Source of the DNA: Polyangiaceae bacterium
GTDB taxonomy: Bacteria; Myxococcota; Polyangia; Polyangiales; Polyangiaceae
Direction of reading: 5' to 3'
Assembly: GCA_025936205.1 (NCBI GenBank)
Contig: JAICTU010000426.1
Span: forward strand, 1 to 8,079
DNA: 8,079 nt
The translations under genes were made by a program, and so were the position numbers. Within the stretch, counting starts at the first letter, position 1. Every line of letters starts with the position of its first letter. Below the pieces are notes generated by a model. It did no database searches. It had not been told where the DNA came from and was given only the letters and a program-made list of their open reading frames with translations. This document shows positions 1 to 6,182 of this stretch, one piece after another.

Positions 1-73
1 GGTGCATGGGCCGATCGCGCATATGCCGGCAGGAATCTGGCGCTGGGTCGGCTAACCGCGCTAAGGCGCGGCC
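1..73 (+). other. Leader of glmM; possible tail of an unidentified upstream gene
   Basis: No gene can be identified here. One frame (bases 2-55) reads HGPIAHMPAGIWRWVG and stops at TAA 53-55. It has the best third-position GC of the three plus frames, so it is the likeliest end of a gene lying mostly outside the window. Another frame ends in a TGA at 75-77 that would make an ATGA overlap with the glmM start. In many bacteria the gene before glmM is folP or the cdaA/cdaR (ybbR) pair, but I cannot match these few residues to either. The segment is too short to decide. Confidence 0.2.
56..71 (+). promoter_or_regulatory. Small GC hairpin enclosing the glmM ribosome binding site
   Basis: CCGCGC (56-61) and GCGCGG (66-71) are perfect reverse complements separated by the loop TAAG. 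The only Shine-Dalgarno-like sequence for glmM, AAGG at 63-66, lies mostly in this loop, 7 nt before the ATG at 74. A folded 6-bp stem could limit ribosome access, or the loop could present the site. That effect is inferred; only the pairing is seen. Confidence 0.4.
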
Positions 74-1435
74 ATGACGCGCAAATTCTTCGGCACTGAC
101 GGCATCCGCGGGACCACCAACCTCGAGCCGATGACGGCCGAGACCGCGCTGCGCGTCGGGCAGGCGGCCGGCGCCCATTTTCTCCGCGGCGACCACCGCC
201 ATCGCGTGGTGATCGGCAAAGACACCCGCCTCAGCGGCTACATGCTGGAGACGGCGCTCGCGTCCGGGATCTGCGCCATGGGGGGCACGGTGCTGCTCTC
301 GGGGCCGATCCCGACGCCCGCGGTCGCCAACCTGACGCACAGCATGCGCGCCGACGCCGGCGTGGTGATCAGCGCCAGCCACAACCCCTTTCAGGATAAC
401 GGCATCAAGCTGTTCGGTCCGGACGGCTTCAAACTGCCGGATCCGCAGGAGGCGGCGATCGAGGCACTGCTCACCGACAGCAAGCTCGACCGCAACGGCA
501 GCACGGGCGCCCAGGTGGGCCGTGCCGAGCGCATCGGCGACGCTGCCGGGCGCTACATCGTCTATGCCAAGAACACCTTCCCCAAGGACTTGAAGCTGCG
601 GGGCCTGCGCATCGTCGTGGATGCCGCCCATGGCGCCGCGTACAAGACGGCGCCGACGGTCTTCTCCGAGCTGGGCGCCACGGTGTTCACGCTCGGCTGC
701 AAGCCGAACGGCATCAACATCAACAAGGAATGCGGCGCCCTACATCCCGAGCACATGGCGAAGGAAGTGGTGCGGCGCAAGGCGGACCTGGGCATCGCGC
801 TCGACGGGGACGCCGATCGCCTGATCATCGTCGACGAGAACGGCGAAGTTGTCGATGGCGACGCGGTGATGGCCTTGTGTGCCACGCGCATGCTGGAGGC
901 CAAGCGTTTGCCGAAGCGCACCTTGGTGGCCACGGTCATGAGCAACATGGGGCTCGAGATCGCGCTCGAGGCGGCCGGCGGCAAGCTCTCGCGTACACCC
1001 GTTGGCGATCGCTACGTGGTGGAGGAGATGCGCAACCTGGGCTGCAATTTCGGTGGCGAGCAGTCGGGTCATCTGATCTTCTTGGAGCACACGACCACGG
1101 GCGATGGCGTGGTCGCCGCGCTGCAGGTGCTCGCGATCATGGTGCGCGAGGAGCGGCCGTTGAGCGAGCTGGCCCAGGTGATGACGCGCGTGCCGCAGGT
1201 GCTGGAGAGCATCGTGCTGCCGGAGCGCAAGCCGCTGGAGCAGATGCCCAAGCTCAGCAAGGAAATCACGCGCGCGGAGCGTTCGCTCGGTAAGCGCGGG
1301 CGCGTCCTGGTCCGCTGGAGCGGGACCGAAGCGAAGTTGCGCGTGATGGTCGAGGGCCCCGATCACGACCAGATCTCGCTGATGGTTTCTAGCATGACCG
1401 AGGCGGCGAAGCTGGACCTGCCCGCCGCCACCTGA
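74..1435 (+). CDS. glmM: Phosphoglucosamine mutase GlmM
   Basis: GlmM interconverts glucosamine-6-phosphate and glucosamine-1-phosphate, the cytosolic step before GlmU in making UDP-GlcNAc for peptidoglycan and LPS. The 453-residue protein has the usual family length and all four alpha-D-phosphohexomutase landmarks. The N-terminal [10 protein letters not shown] is at 4-13. The phosphoserine loop ISASHNP has the catalytic Ser102. The Mg-binding loop DGDADR (244-249) supplies Asp244, 246 and 248. The sugar-binding GEQSGH is at 328-333. The C-terminal phosphate-binding loop is [15 protein letters not shown] (414-428), where Trp replaces the Pro seen in many homologues. The ATG at 74 fits the family N-terminus exactly; its ribosome site is the weak AAGG at 63-66. 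nagZ starts 10 nt after the stop and is presumably co-transcribed. Confidence 0.97.
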   Translation: MTRKFFGTDGIRGTTNLEPMTAETALRVGQAAGAHFLRGDHRHRVVIGKDTRLSGYMLETALASGICAMGGTVLLSGPIPTPAVANLTHSMRADAGVVISASHNPFQDNGIKLFGPDGFKLPDPQEAAIEALLTDSKLDRNGSTGAQVGRAERIGDAAGRYIVYAKNTFPKDLKLRGLRIVVDAAHGAAYKTAPTVFSELGATVFTLGCKPNGININKECGALHPEHMAKEVVRRKADLGIALDGDADRLIIVDENGEVVDGDAVMALCATRMLEAKRLPKRTLVATVMSNMGLEIALEAAGGKLSRTPVGDRYVVEEMRNLGCNFGGEQSGHLIFLEHTTTGDGVVAALQVLAIMVREERPLSELAQVMTRVPQVLESIVLPERKPLEQMPKLSKEITRAERSLGKRGRVLVRWSGTEAKLRVMVEGPDHDQISLMVSSMTEAAKLDLPAAT

Positions 1436-1445
1436 GGAGAACAGC

Positions 1446-2564
1446 ATGGCGCGCGGCTTGCCGGACGGGTTGCTCGATGCACTGACTCCGGCCGAGCTCG
1501 CGGGTCAGCTGCTGGTCGTGGGCTACGACGGAACGGAGCCGCCCGCCGAACTGAGCGCGGCGCTGCGCGCCGGCGAGCGCGCGGGCGTGATCTTCTTCCG
1601 GCGCAATCTAGTGCCGGGTCTCGAGGGCTTGCACGCGCTGCAGCGCACGTGCGCCGAACTCGCCGCGCTGACGCCGCCGGAGCTGCCGCCGCTGATCACG
1701 ATCGACGAGGAGGGCGGACGCGTCGCGCGCCTGCAGCCGCCCGCGCTGCGGCTTCCGCCCATGCGCCGCATCGCCGCGCTCGCTGATCGGGCACTCCTGG
1801 AGCGTGTCGGCGCGGTGATGGGCGCCGAGCTCTCCTGCCTCGGGCTGACGATGAATTTCGCGCCGGTGGTCGATGTCGACACGAATCCGGACAACCCCGT
1901 GATCGGCGATCGCGCGTTCTCGCGCGACCCCGTCGAGGTCGCCGAGTGTGCCGCAGCGTATCTGCGCGGTCTGCGGGCGGGCGGCGTCCAGAATTGCCTG
2001 AAGCACTTTCCCGGGCACGGTGACACGCTGCTCGACAGTCACCTGGCGCTGCCCACCGTCGCGCACGACCGCGAGCGGCTGGAAGCCGTGGAGATTTTTC
2101 CCTTCCGCTATCTCTCGCCGCTCGCGGACAGCATGATGACGGCGCACGTCGTGTACCCCGCGCTCGATCGAGAACGCGCCGCGACGCTGAGCCCGCGCAT
2201 CGCCGGCGACCTGTTGCGGCGGGAGCTGGGCTTCGACGGTGTGCTGTTCTCGGATGATCTGGAGATGCAGGCCATCGCCGGACATGCGGCGCCCGAGGAG
2301 TCCGCGCCGCAGGCGGTGCTGGCTGGCTGTGACATCTTGCTCGTCTGCAGCCGCGCGGACGCGGCGGCCCGGGTCCACGAGGCGCTCCGCGATCGCATTG
2401 GGCGAGAGCCGGAGTTTCGGGCGCGCTGCCTCGAAGCCGCGCGCCGCTCGTTGCAGATGCGCCGCCGTTGCCGGCCGCGGCCCGGGACGGCGGCGGAGCT
2501 CGCTGACGTGCTGCAGAAGGCCAGGCGGCTCGAGGCCGAGCTCGCCCAGCGCATCTCAGCGTAG
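1446..2564 (+). CDS. nagZ: Beta-N-acetylhexosaminidase NagZ (glycoside hydrolase family 3)
   Basis: NagZ removes N-acetylglucosamine from GlcNAc-anhydroMurNAc(-peptide) fragments during peptidoglycan recycling. The 372-residue protein is a single-domain GH3 barrel with no signal peptide, so it should act in the cytosol. Motifs in order are IDEEGGRVARL (86-96), NFAPVVDVDTN (137-147), KHFPGHGDTLLDSH (186-199) and LFSDDLEMQAI (267-277). By family knowledge, Asp270 is the nucleophile and the Asp197/His199 pair in the DSH loop serves as the unusual general acid/base of NagZ enzymes, which separates it from other GH3 glycosidases. The ATG at 1446 is preceded by GAGGAG (1434-1439), which overlaps the glmM stop, with 6-nt spacing. 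The tight junction with glmM suggests one mRNA for amino-sugar supply and salvage. The roughly 40 residues after the barrel are charged and not specially conserved. Confidence 0.93.
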   Translation: MARGLPDGLLDALTPAELAGQLLVVGYDGTEPPAELSAALRAGERAGVIFFRRNLVPGLEGLHALQRTCAELAALTPPELPPLITIDEEGGRVARLQPPALRLPPMRRIAALADRALLERVGAVMGAELSCLGLTMNFAPVVDVDTNPDNPVIGDRAFSRDPVEVAECAAAYLRGLRAGGVQNCLKHFPGHGDTLLDSHLALPTVAHDRERLEAVEIFPFRYLSPLADSMMTAHVVYPALDRERAATLSPRIAGDLLRRELGFDGVLFSDDLEMQAIAGHAAPEESAPQAVLAGCDILLVCSRADAAARVHEALRDRIGREPEFRARCLEAARRSLQMRRRCRPRPGTAAELADVLQKARRLEAELAQRISA

Positions 2565-2576
2565 CTTCTTGGACGG

Positions 2577-2616
2577 GCGGCTACGGCATCAGAGATGTTC
2601 GACAGATCGTAGCCGC
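2577..2616. repeat. 9-bp inverted repeat 3' of nagZ
   Basis: GCGGCTACG (2577-2585) and CGTAGCCGC (2608-2616) are perfect reverse complements around a 22-nt spacer, beginning 13 nt after the nagZ stop codon. No T-run follows, so it is not a standard intrinsic terminator. It could still halt or protect the glmM-nagZ transcript. It also straddles the end of the recognisable sulfatase-like fragment at 2591, so it may mark a deletion or insertion boundary. Confidence 0.45.
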
Positions 2617-2650
2617 GCACCTGGTGGATGCGATCGGTCACCTTGAACGA
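2591..2650 (-). pseudogene. Relict fragment of an alkyl/aryl-sulfatase (SdsA/BDS1-type metallo-beta-lactamase fold)
   Basis: Read on the minus strand, this 20-codon stretch contains VTDRIHQVRGYDLSNIS. From memory, it closely resembles the conserved N-terminal segment that opens the metallo-beta-lactamase domain of SdsA/BDS1/YjcS alkylsulfatases, roughly VTDxIYQVRGxDLSN followed by an EGDTGWIVIDPL-type strand. Here the similarity ends abruptly after Ser, and what follows (DAVAARPRS) does not continue the fold. An in-frame TGA lies 12 bases upstream at 2663-2665. No zinc-ligand HxHxDH motif is present anywhere nearby. It therefore looks like a leftover of a gene otherwise deleted. The resemblance rests on recalled family sequence and is short, so chance remains possible. 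Confidence 0.42.
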
Positions 2651-2961
2651 CCGCGCCCCCAGTCAGAGTGCGGTGTTGCACCATGGATCATGAGAGGAGC
2701 TGGTCCAGTCTTCTTCCGCTCAGAGAACCACAATCGGATCACCGTCGACATCCCACACTCTGCGCGCAATGCTCTGCTCGGCGATGAACCTGGAGCGCGG
2801 CCGATCGCGGCGGTGCTTCCCGATGAGCGTCAGGCGCGGCGCCGGATTCCTTTGAAGATCTACCGGGGGTGCGGGGCGTCCTGGATCCGAGTGGCTCGTC
2901 ACCGCGTTTGCGTCTAGAATGTTAATTTCGCGCGGGGGGTCCGTGTGGCTCCCCGAGTGAG

Positions 2962-2991
2962 CGTTCGGCGTGCGCTCGTGCGCGCCGAGCG
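2962..2991 (+). promoter_or_regulatory. Long stem-loop in the leader of the hydrolase gene
   Basis: CGTTCGGCGTGCG (2962-2974) pairs with TGCGCGCCGAGCG (2979-2991) over 13 consecutive positions (10 Watson-Crick, 3 G-U) around the tetraloop CTCG. It ends 35 nt before the chosen ATG at 3027. AATTTC, not a T-run, follows it, so it is not an obvious terminator. Possible roles are mRNA stabilisation, a protein binding site or attenuation. The fold is seen; the role is inferred. Confidence 0.45.
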
Positions 2992-3015
2992 AATTTCGAC
3001 AATGGCCGATGCGCG

Positions 3016-3022
3016 AAGGAGG
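3016..3022 (+). promoter_or_regulatory. Strong ribosome binding site that fixes the hydrolase start
   Basis: AAGGAGG is a near-perfect Shine-Dalgarno sequence 4 nt before ATG 3027. It decides against an in-frame GTG at 2970, which lies inside the hairpin and would add 19 non-signal-like residues ahead of the export signal. A second in-frame ATG at 3033 (spacing 10 nt) would also be usable. Confidence 0.8.
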
Positions 3023-3026
3023 CAGA

Positions 3027-4163
3027 ATGTTGATGCGCCCAGCGGTGAAGCGGACGAGCTGGTGGGGTGTACTGAGCGTCGCAGGCGTGACGCTCGCGGT
3101 GGCGTGGCCCGTTGCCGCCCAGGACGGCTCGGAAGAGCGCGGTCCGGGTGACCACGACCAGGACGGAGCTCACGACCACGGCCGGGGCCAGGGGCCCTCG
3201 CGTTGCAGCGAGGTCGAGTTCTCCGTGTCGCTCGCCGATGACTCCCCGGATACGTATCGTGTCGTGGGCGAGCTGTGCGTTCCGCGCGGCCGGCGCGCGG
3301 ACACGTTGCAGATTCTGATCCACGGTTCCACCTACAACCGTAGCTACTGGGACTTTCCCTTTCAGCCGCAGCGCTACTCGTACGTGCGGCACGCCAACCA
3401 ATCCGGATTCGCCACGCTCGCCATCGATCGGCTCGGATCGGGCGAGAGCGATCATCCGGCGCCCGAGATCATCAGCGTGCATGGGACAGCGCACACGGTT
3501 CATCAGATCGTGTCGGCAGTGCGCAGCGGTTCACATCATGCGGCGGACGGGCGCCGGCTCGACTTCGAGCGCATCGTGCTGGTCGGACACTCCTTCGGCT
3601 CCAATATCGCCTGGACAGAGGCGGGCATCTACGGAGATGTCGATGGTCTGATCCTGACGGCGATCTCGCACGACATGAACCCGCCGGCGGCGCCCCTGAC
3701 GCAGACGTTGTCCTACCCCGCGGCCTTCGACCCGGCGTTTGCCGGTGCGGGTCTTCCCCTCGGCTACCTGACGACCCTGCCCGGCGCTCGCGCCGAGCTC
3801 TTCTACCATGTGCCGGGCGCGGATCCCGACGTGATCGCCGTCGATGAAGCGACCAAGGACGTGATCCCGGTCGGTGTGCTGTTCGATCAGTTCACCACTT
3901 ACGGGCTGACCCAGAATATCCACGTGCCGGTGCTCAACGTGGTCGGCAACTTCGATACGCTGGCGTGCCAGCTCCCCTCCTGCGAGGGCAGTGGCAGCAT
4001 CGCGAACGAGGGCAGCAACTACCCGGCGGACGCCGACTACACGCAGCTGATCGTTCCCGACGCGGGCCATTCGGTGAACCTGCACCGCAATGCACCCGCC
4101 TGGTACCGGCAGGCACAGGCCTGGGTGCGCGACCACATCGAGCCCCACGGGCATCAACACTGA
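3027..4163 (+). CDS. Secreted alpha/beta-hydrolase
   Basis: From the ATG at 3027 the protein has 378 residues. Residues 1-31 form a signal peptide: basic MLMRPAVKR, a hydrophobic core, then PVAA before QD as a probable signal peptidase I site. An acidic, His/Asp/Gly-rich linker (about 33-58) comes next, then an alpha/beta-hydrolase domain (about 60-370). The oxyanion-type HGS is at 99-101 and AIDRLGSGESDHP at 132-144. The nucleophile elbow GHSFGS has Ser189. Likely catalytic partners are Asp310 in VVGNFD and His348 in DAGHS. Cys60 and Cys84, and Cys314 and Cys319, are placed so that they could form disulfides, fitting an extracytoplasmic site. The tail ends HGHQH. The substrate cannot be read from sequence; esterase, lipase-like or epoxide hydrolase-like activity are all possible. 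It is monocistronic and converges with the minus-strand cluster. Confidence 0.88.
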   Translation: MLMRPAVKRTSWWGVLSVAGVTLAVAWPVAAQDGSEERGPGDHDQDGAHDHGRGQGPSRCSEVEFSVSLADDSPDTYRVVGELCVPRGRRADTLQILIHGSTYNRSYWDFPFQPQRYSYVRHANQSGFATLAIDRLGSGESDHPAPEIISVHGTAHTVHQIVSAVRSGSHHAADGRRLDFERIVLVGHSFGSNIAWTEAGIYGDVDGLILTAISHDMNPPAAPLTQTLSYPAAFDPAFAGAGLPLGYLTTLPGARAELFYHVPGADPDVIAVDEATKDVIPVGVLFDQFTTYGLTQNIHVPVLNVVGNFDTLACQLPSCEGSGSIANEGSNYPADADYTQLIVPDAGHSVNLHRNAPAWYRQAQAWVRDHIEPHGHQH

Positions 4164-4190
4164 GGGCAGGCCACTGAGGTCGCTCGCAAA

Positions 4191-4673
4191 TCAGCGCGGC
4201 TTCGCGGCAGCACCGCTGCCCGAATGCCGCGCGATGGCCTCCTCGAGGAACTGATCGAAGCGCTCGCGCTCCGTCGTTGGCTTGAGCTTGCCGGCGGAGG
4301 TGAGGTTCGAGACCGCGATGCCCATGGCGACGATCTTGGACTGAACGAACACGCGCACCTCGCCGAACTCGCGGTACATGCGCGCGCCCCAGGCCGAAAT
4401 GGCCTTGCGATAGTCCGAGTCGTAGCCGCTCATCTGCCCCAGATCGATGAACAGATCGGGGCGCACTCCGGTCTCCAGCACACGCGCCACGGAGCGCTCC
4501 ACGAAGGGCACCACGCTCGCGCCCATGTGACCGTGGTACGTGAACACCATCACGCCGTGCACCGGCTGGGAAATCACCAGGCTTCCGCGCGCGGATTGCC
4601 AGGTCTCAAAGCTCGCCTCGGCCGCGTCCGGGCTGCCGCGCAGGCCGGCTTGGATACGCTCTCCCCTGTTCAT
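4191..4673 (-). CDS. Small STAS/SpoIIAA-like protein coupled to the histidine kinase
   Basis: This 160-residue soluble protein has no signal or membrane segment. Residues about 30-150 look like a STAS or SpoIIAA-like (STAS/SEC14) fold. There is an N-terminal strand pair (SLVISQPVHGVMVFTYHG, 31-48), a helix with FVERSVARVLE (57-67), the strand-turn LFIDLGQMSGYDSDYRKAI (74-92) and the strand VRVFVQSKIVAMGIAVSNL (106-124). STAS proteins bind nucleotides or act as phospho-switch partners, so it may read or pass on the kinase signal; this is inference. Its ATG overlaps the kinase stop as ATGA (4670-4673), with GGGGAG upstream as ribosome site, so the two are translationally coupled. The 30 residues before the domain and the GSGAAAKPR tail appear disordered. 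The fold call is moderate; it could also be annotated as hypothetical. Confidence 0.82.
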   Translation of the reverse strand: MNRGERIQAGLRGSPDAAEASFETWQSARGSLVISQPVHGVMVFTYHGHMGASVVPFVERSVARVLETGVRPDLFIDLGQMSGYDSDYRKAISAWGARMYREFGEVRVFVQSKIVAMGIAVSNLTSAGKLKPTTERERFDQFLEEAIARHSGSGAAAKPR

Positions 4674-5827
4674 GTCGTCTCCCCGCTCGCTGGCGCCGGC
4701 AGATGCAGCGCAAACGTCGAACCCTTCCCCACCTCGCTCTCGGCGATCAGCTTGCCACCAAGCCGCGCTGCCAGGGTACGAGAAATGGCAAGTCCCAGCC
4801 CCATTCCGCGGTCCTTGGTGGTGAAGAACGGTTCAAAGACCCGCTCCAGCTGTTCGCGCGGGATGCCTGGCCCATTGTCGGAGACAGCGACCACGACAGC
4901 GCCAGTGTCGGTCGTTCCCGTGCTGAGGCGGATCAGATTGCGAGCAGGGTCGGCCAGCTCGAAAGACTCGGCGGCGTTGAACACCAGGTTGAGGAAGATC
5001 TGACCGAGTTGGGCCGGGTCCGTCTTGAGGCTCGGCACATCCCCGTAGTCGCATTCGACTCGTGCGCGGCTGCTCAGCGCGTGCATGGCCACGTTCAACG
5101 CCGAGTCGAGCACCTCACGCACGTCGACCGGCCAGCACTCGGCGCTATTGGGCATCGACAGACGCTGCAAGTCGCGGACGATGGAAGCCACGCGCTGCAG
5201 CCCGTCCCGAGCCGCGGCGATCTCCGTCTCGAGCCCTGCGCGCGAGCCGCGCAGCTGTCTCACGATGGTCTCGAGATTCAGGGCGGCGTAGGCGAGCGGA
5301 TTGTTGATTTCATGCGCCACGCTCGCCGCCAGCATGCCCAGCGAGGCCATGCGATCGCGCAGCGCCAGATGGCTCTGCAGCAGCTTGCGCTCCGTGGTGT
5401 CACGCAGGAAAGCGACCATGGCAGGCTCGCCCGACCACGAGACGACCGAAAACGCGAGCTCTACCGGGACCCGCGCCCCGTCCGTGCGCAAGACGGTCGT
5501 CTCCAGCAGTCCGGGCGCCAGATCGCCATGTCGCGAGCGGGTGAGGAGATCCGCCAGGCGCGCGCGTTCCTCCGGGGCAAAGCTGAGCAGCGTCTCCGCT
5601 CCCATCAGGGCTTCGACACTGGAGCCGATCACGTTCGCCGCCGCGTCATTCACGTAGATGTGACGCAACGCAACGTGGTCGTCGAAGCTGACCGTCACGC
5701 CGATGCCTGCAACGCGGGCGGCCTCCAGCACCGCCTCCGCCAGGGCTTGGACCTCGTTGACGGGATCTTCCTCCCGGACCAGGGGCGCCGACTCCGGCGC
5801 TGGAGCAGGCTGTGGGGGCGGCTTCAC
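4670..5827 (-). CDS. Cytosolic PAS-domain sensor histidine kinase (NtrB-like)
   Basis: This 385-residue kinase has no membrane segment. A Pro-rich start (1-15) is followed by one PAS domain (about 28-148, ending FLRDTTERK), a HisKA dimerisation domain and an HATPase_c domain. The H-box AASVAHEINNPLAY places the phospho-accepting His172, with Glu173 and Asn176 as in bifunctional kinase/phosphatases. ATP-site motifs are complete: N-box FLNLVFNAAESF (Asn284), G1 SDNGPGIP (316-323), F-box FEPFFTTK (331-338) and G2 GMGLGLAIS (341-349). It should therefore be active and sense an internal signal, perhaps through a PAS ligand. There is no receiver domain in the protein and no response regulator gene in the window. 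The start is GTG and overlaps the DUF433 stop as GTGA (5824-5827). The only GGAG-like site sits very close to it, so initiation probably depends on translation of the upstream gene. Confidence 0.93.
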   Translation of the reverse strand: MKPPPQPAPAPESAPLVREEDPVNEVQALAEAVLEAARVAGIGVTVSFDDHVALRHIYVNDAAANVIGSSVEALMGAETLLSFAPEERARLADLLTRSRHGDLAPGLLETTVLRTDGARVPVELAFSVVSWSGEPAMVAFLRDTTERKLLQSHLALRDRMASLGMLAASVAHEINNPLAYAALNLETIVRQLRGSRAGLETEIAAARDGLQRVASIVRDLQRLSMPNSAECWPVDVREVLDSALNVAMHALSSRARVECDYGDVPSLKTDPAQLGQIFLNLVFNAAESFELADPARNLIRLSTGTTDTGAVVVAVSDNGPGIPREQLERVFEPFFTTKDRGMGLGLAISRTLAARLGGKLIAESEVGKGSTFALHLPAPASGETT

Positions 5828-6153
5828 TCTCCGAACGGCAAGTCCATCTGCTGCGACGACGCTTTCGTGGCCTTCGCCTTGGGCTCGGCGCGATCGAGCA
5901 GCTGCTCTTCTCGCTCGATGTCGGCGAGGATCACCTCTTCGTTGTCATACGCAAAGGCCAGCGCGTCCAGAATTTTGGCCGGGCCCAGCTTGGGGAAGCG
6001 CTTGAGCAGCGTGTCGACGCTGACGCCCTTGCGATAGAACGACCAGAGGCGGCGCACGGGAACTCGCGAACCGACGACGTGCGGGCTGCCACCGAGCACG
6101 TTCTTGTCCACCCGCACGTGCGGATGCGGAACGAGAACTATCGGTAGATCCAT
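5824..6153 (-). CDS. DUF433 domain protein
   Basis: This 109-residue protein carries a DUF433 domain at about 11-72. The recognisable signature is RVDKNVLGGSPHVVGSRVPV (14-33), then LWSFYRKGVSVDTLLKRFP (36-54) and ILDALAFAYDNEE (61-73), the compact helix-turn-helix-like fold of this family. DUF433 proteins are often annotated as antitoxin-like and are commonly encoded next to a PIN-like (DUF5615) toxin. No such toxin lies here, and the neighbours are a kinase and a STAS-like gene instead. The charged helix IEREEQLLDRAEPKAKATKAS (79-99) leads to a C-terminal QMDLPF (102-107) that resembles a sliding-clamp binding hexapeptide. The ATG has a good AGGAGT site. It follows mltG by 29 nt and is coupled to the kinase by GTGA. 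DNA binding is plausible from the family but not shown. Confidence 0.87.
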   Translation of the reverse strand: MDLPIVLVPHPHVRVDKNVLGGSPHVVGSRVPVRRLWSFYRKGVSVDTLLKRFPKLGPAKILDALAFAYDNEEVILADIEREEQLLDRAEPKAKATKASSQQMDLPFGE

Positions 6154-6158
6154 GCGAT

Positions 6159-6164
6159 ACTCCT
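6159..6164 (-). promoter_or_regulatory. Ribosome binding site of the DUF433 gene
   Basis: On the minus strand AGGAGT stands 5 nt before the ATG (6151-6153), within the 29-nt gap after mltG. It is the best ribosome site in the minus-strand cluster. It would let the DUF433 gene set the translation level for the two overlapping genes behind it. Confidence 0.7.
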
Positions 6165-6182
6165 GGCACGCGGCCCGGTCCG

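Larger units (their letters stand above)
2565..3026. other. 462-bp region with no intact gene
   Basis: Between nagZ and the hydrolase gene I see no intact gene. Two open frames cross it (2624-2917 plus, 2720-2902 minus). Neither resembles a known family and neither has a good ribosome site. The stretch is visibly less GC-rich than the flanking genes. It contains a 9-bp inverted repeat after nagZ, a minus-strand coding scrap that looks like an alkylsulfatase, and a long hairpin at 2962-2991. A TAGAAT at 2915-2920 could be a -10 element for the hydrolase gene, but no matching -35 is visible. The promoter of the hydrolase most likely lies in the last 120 bases. Confidence 0.6.

Noticed and set aside
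740..2378. Minus-strand open frames opposite glmM and nagZ (235 and 256 codons)
   Set aside because: They are His/Arg/Gln-rich antisense shadows with no domains, lying over two well-supported plus-strand enzymes.
2720..2902. Minus-strand 60-codon open frame ending in VWDVDGDPIVVL
   Set aside because: The end looks somewhat protein-like and might be another decayed coding scrap, but I cannot tie it to any family, including the nearby sulfatase relic, so I did not annotate it.
2624..2917. Plus-strand 97-codon open frame after nagZ
   Set aside because: There is no ribosome site and no recognisable family. It overlaps the minus-strand sulfatase-like scrap and looks like intergenic sequence.
2915..2920. 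TAGAAT as a -10 promoter element for the hydrolase gene
   Set aside because: It matches five of six consensus bases, but the position about 17 bp upstream (TGGCTC) is a poor -35, so a promoter cannot be supported from sequence alone.
4158..4179. Direct repeat CACTGAGG at 4158-4165 and 4172-4179 at the hydrolase stop
   Set aside because: An 8-bp repeat is short and could arise by chance. No mobile element or hairpin accompanies it.
4703..6037. Long plus-strand open frame (444 codons) opposite the histidine kinase and DUF433 genes
   Set aside because: Its product is a low-complexity Arg/Ala/His/Gln-rich sequence with no family resemblance. The opposite strand carries complete kinase motifs. 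Long antisense frames are expected in GC-rich DNA.
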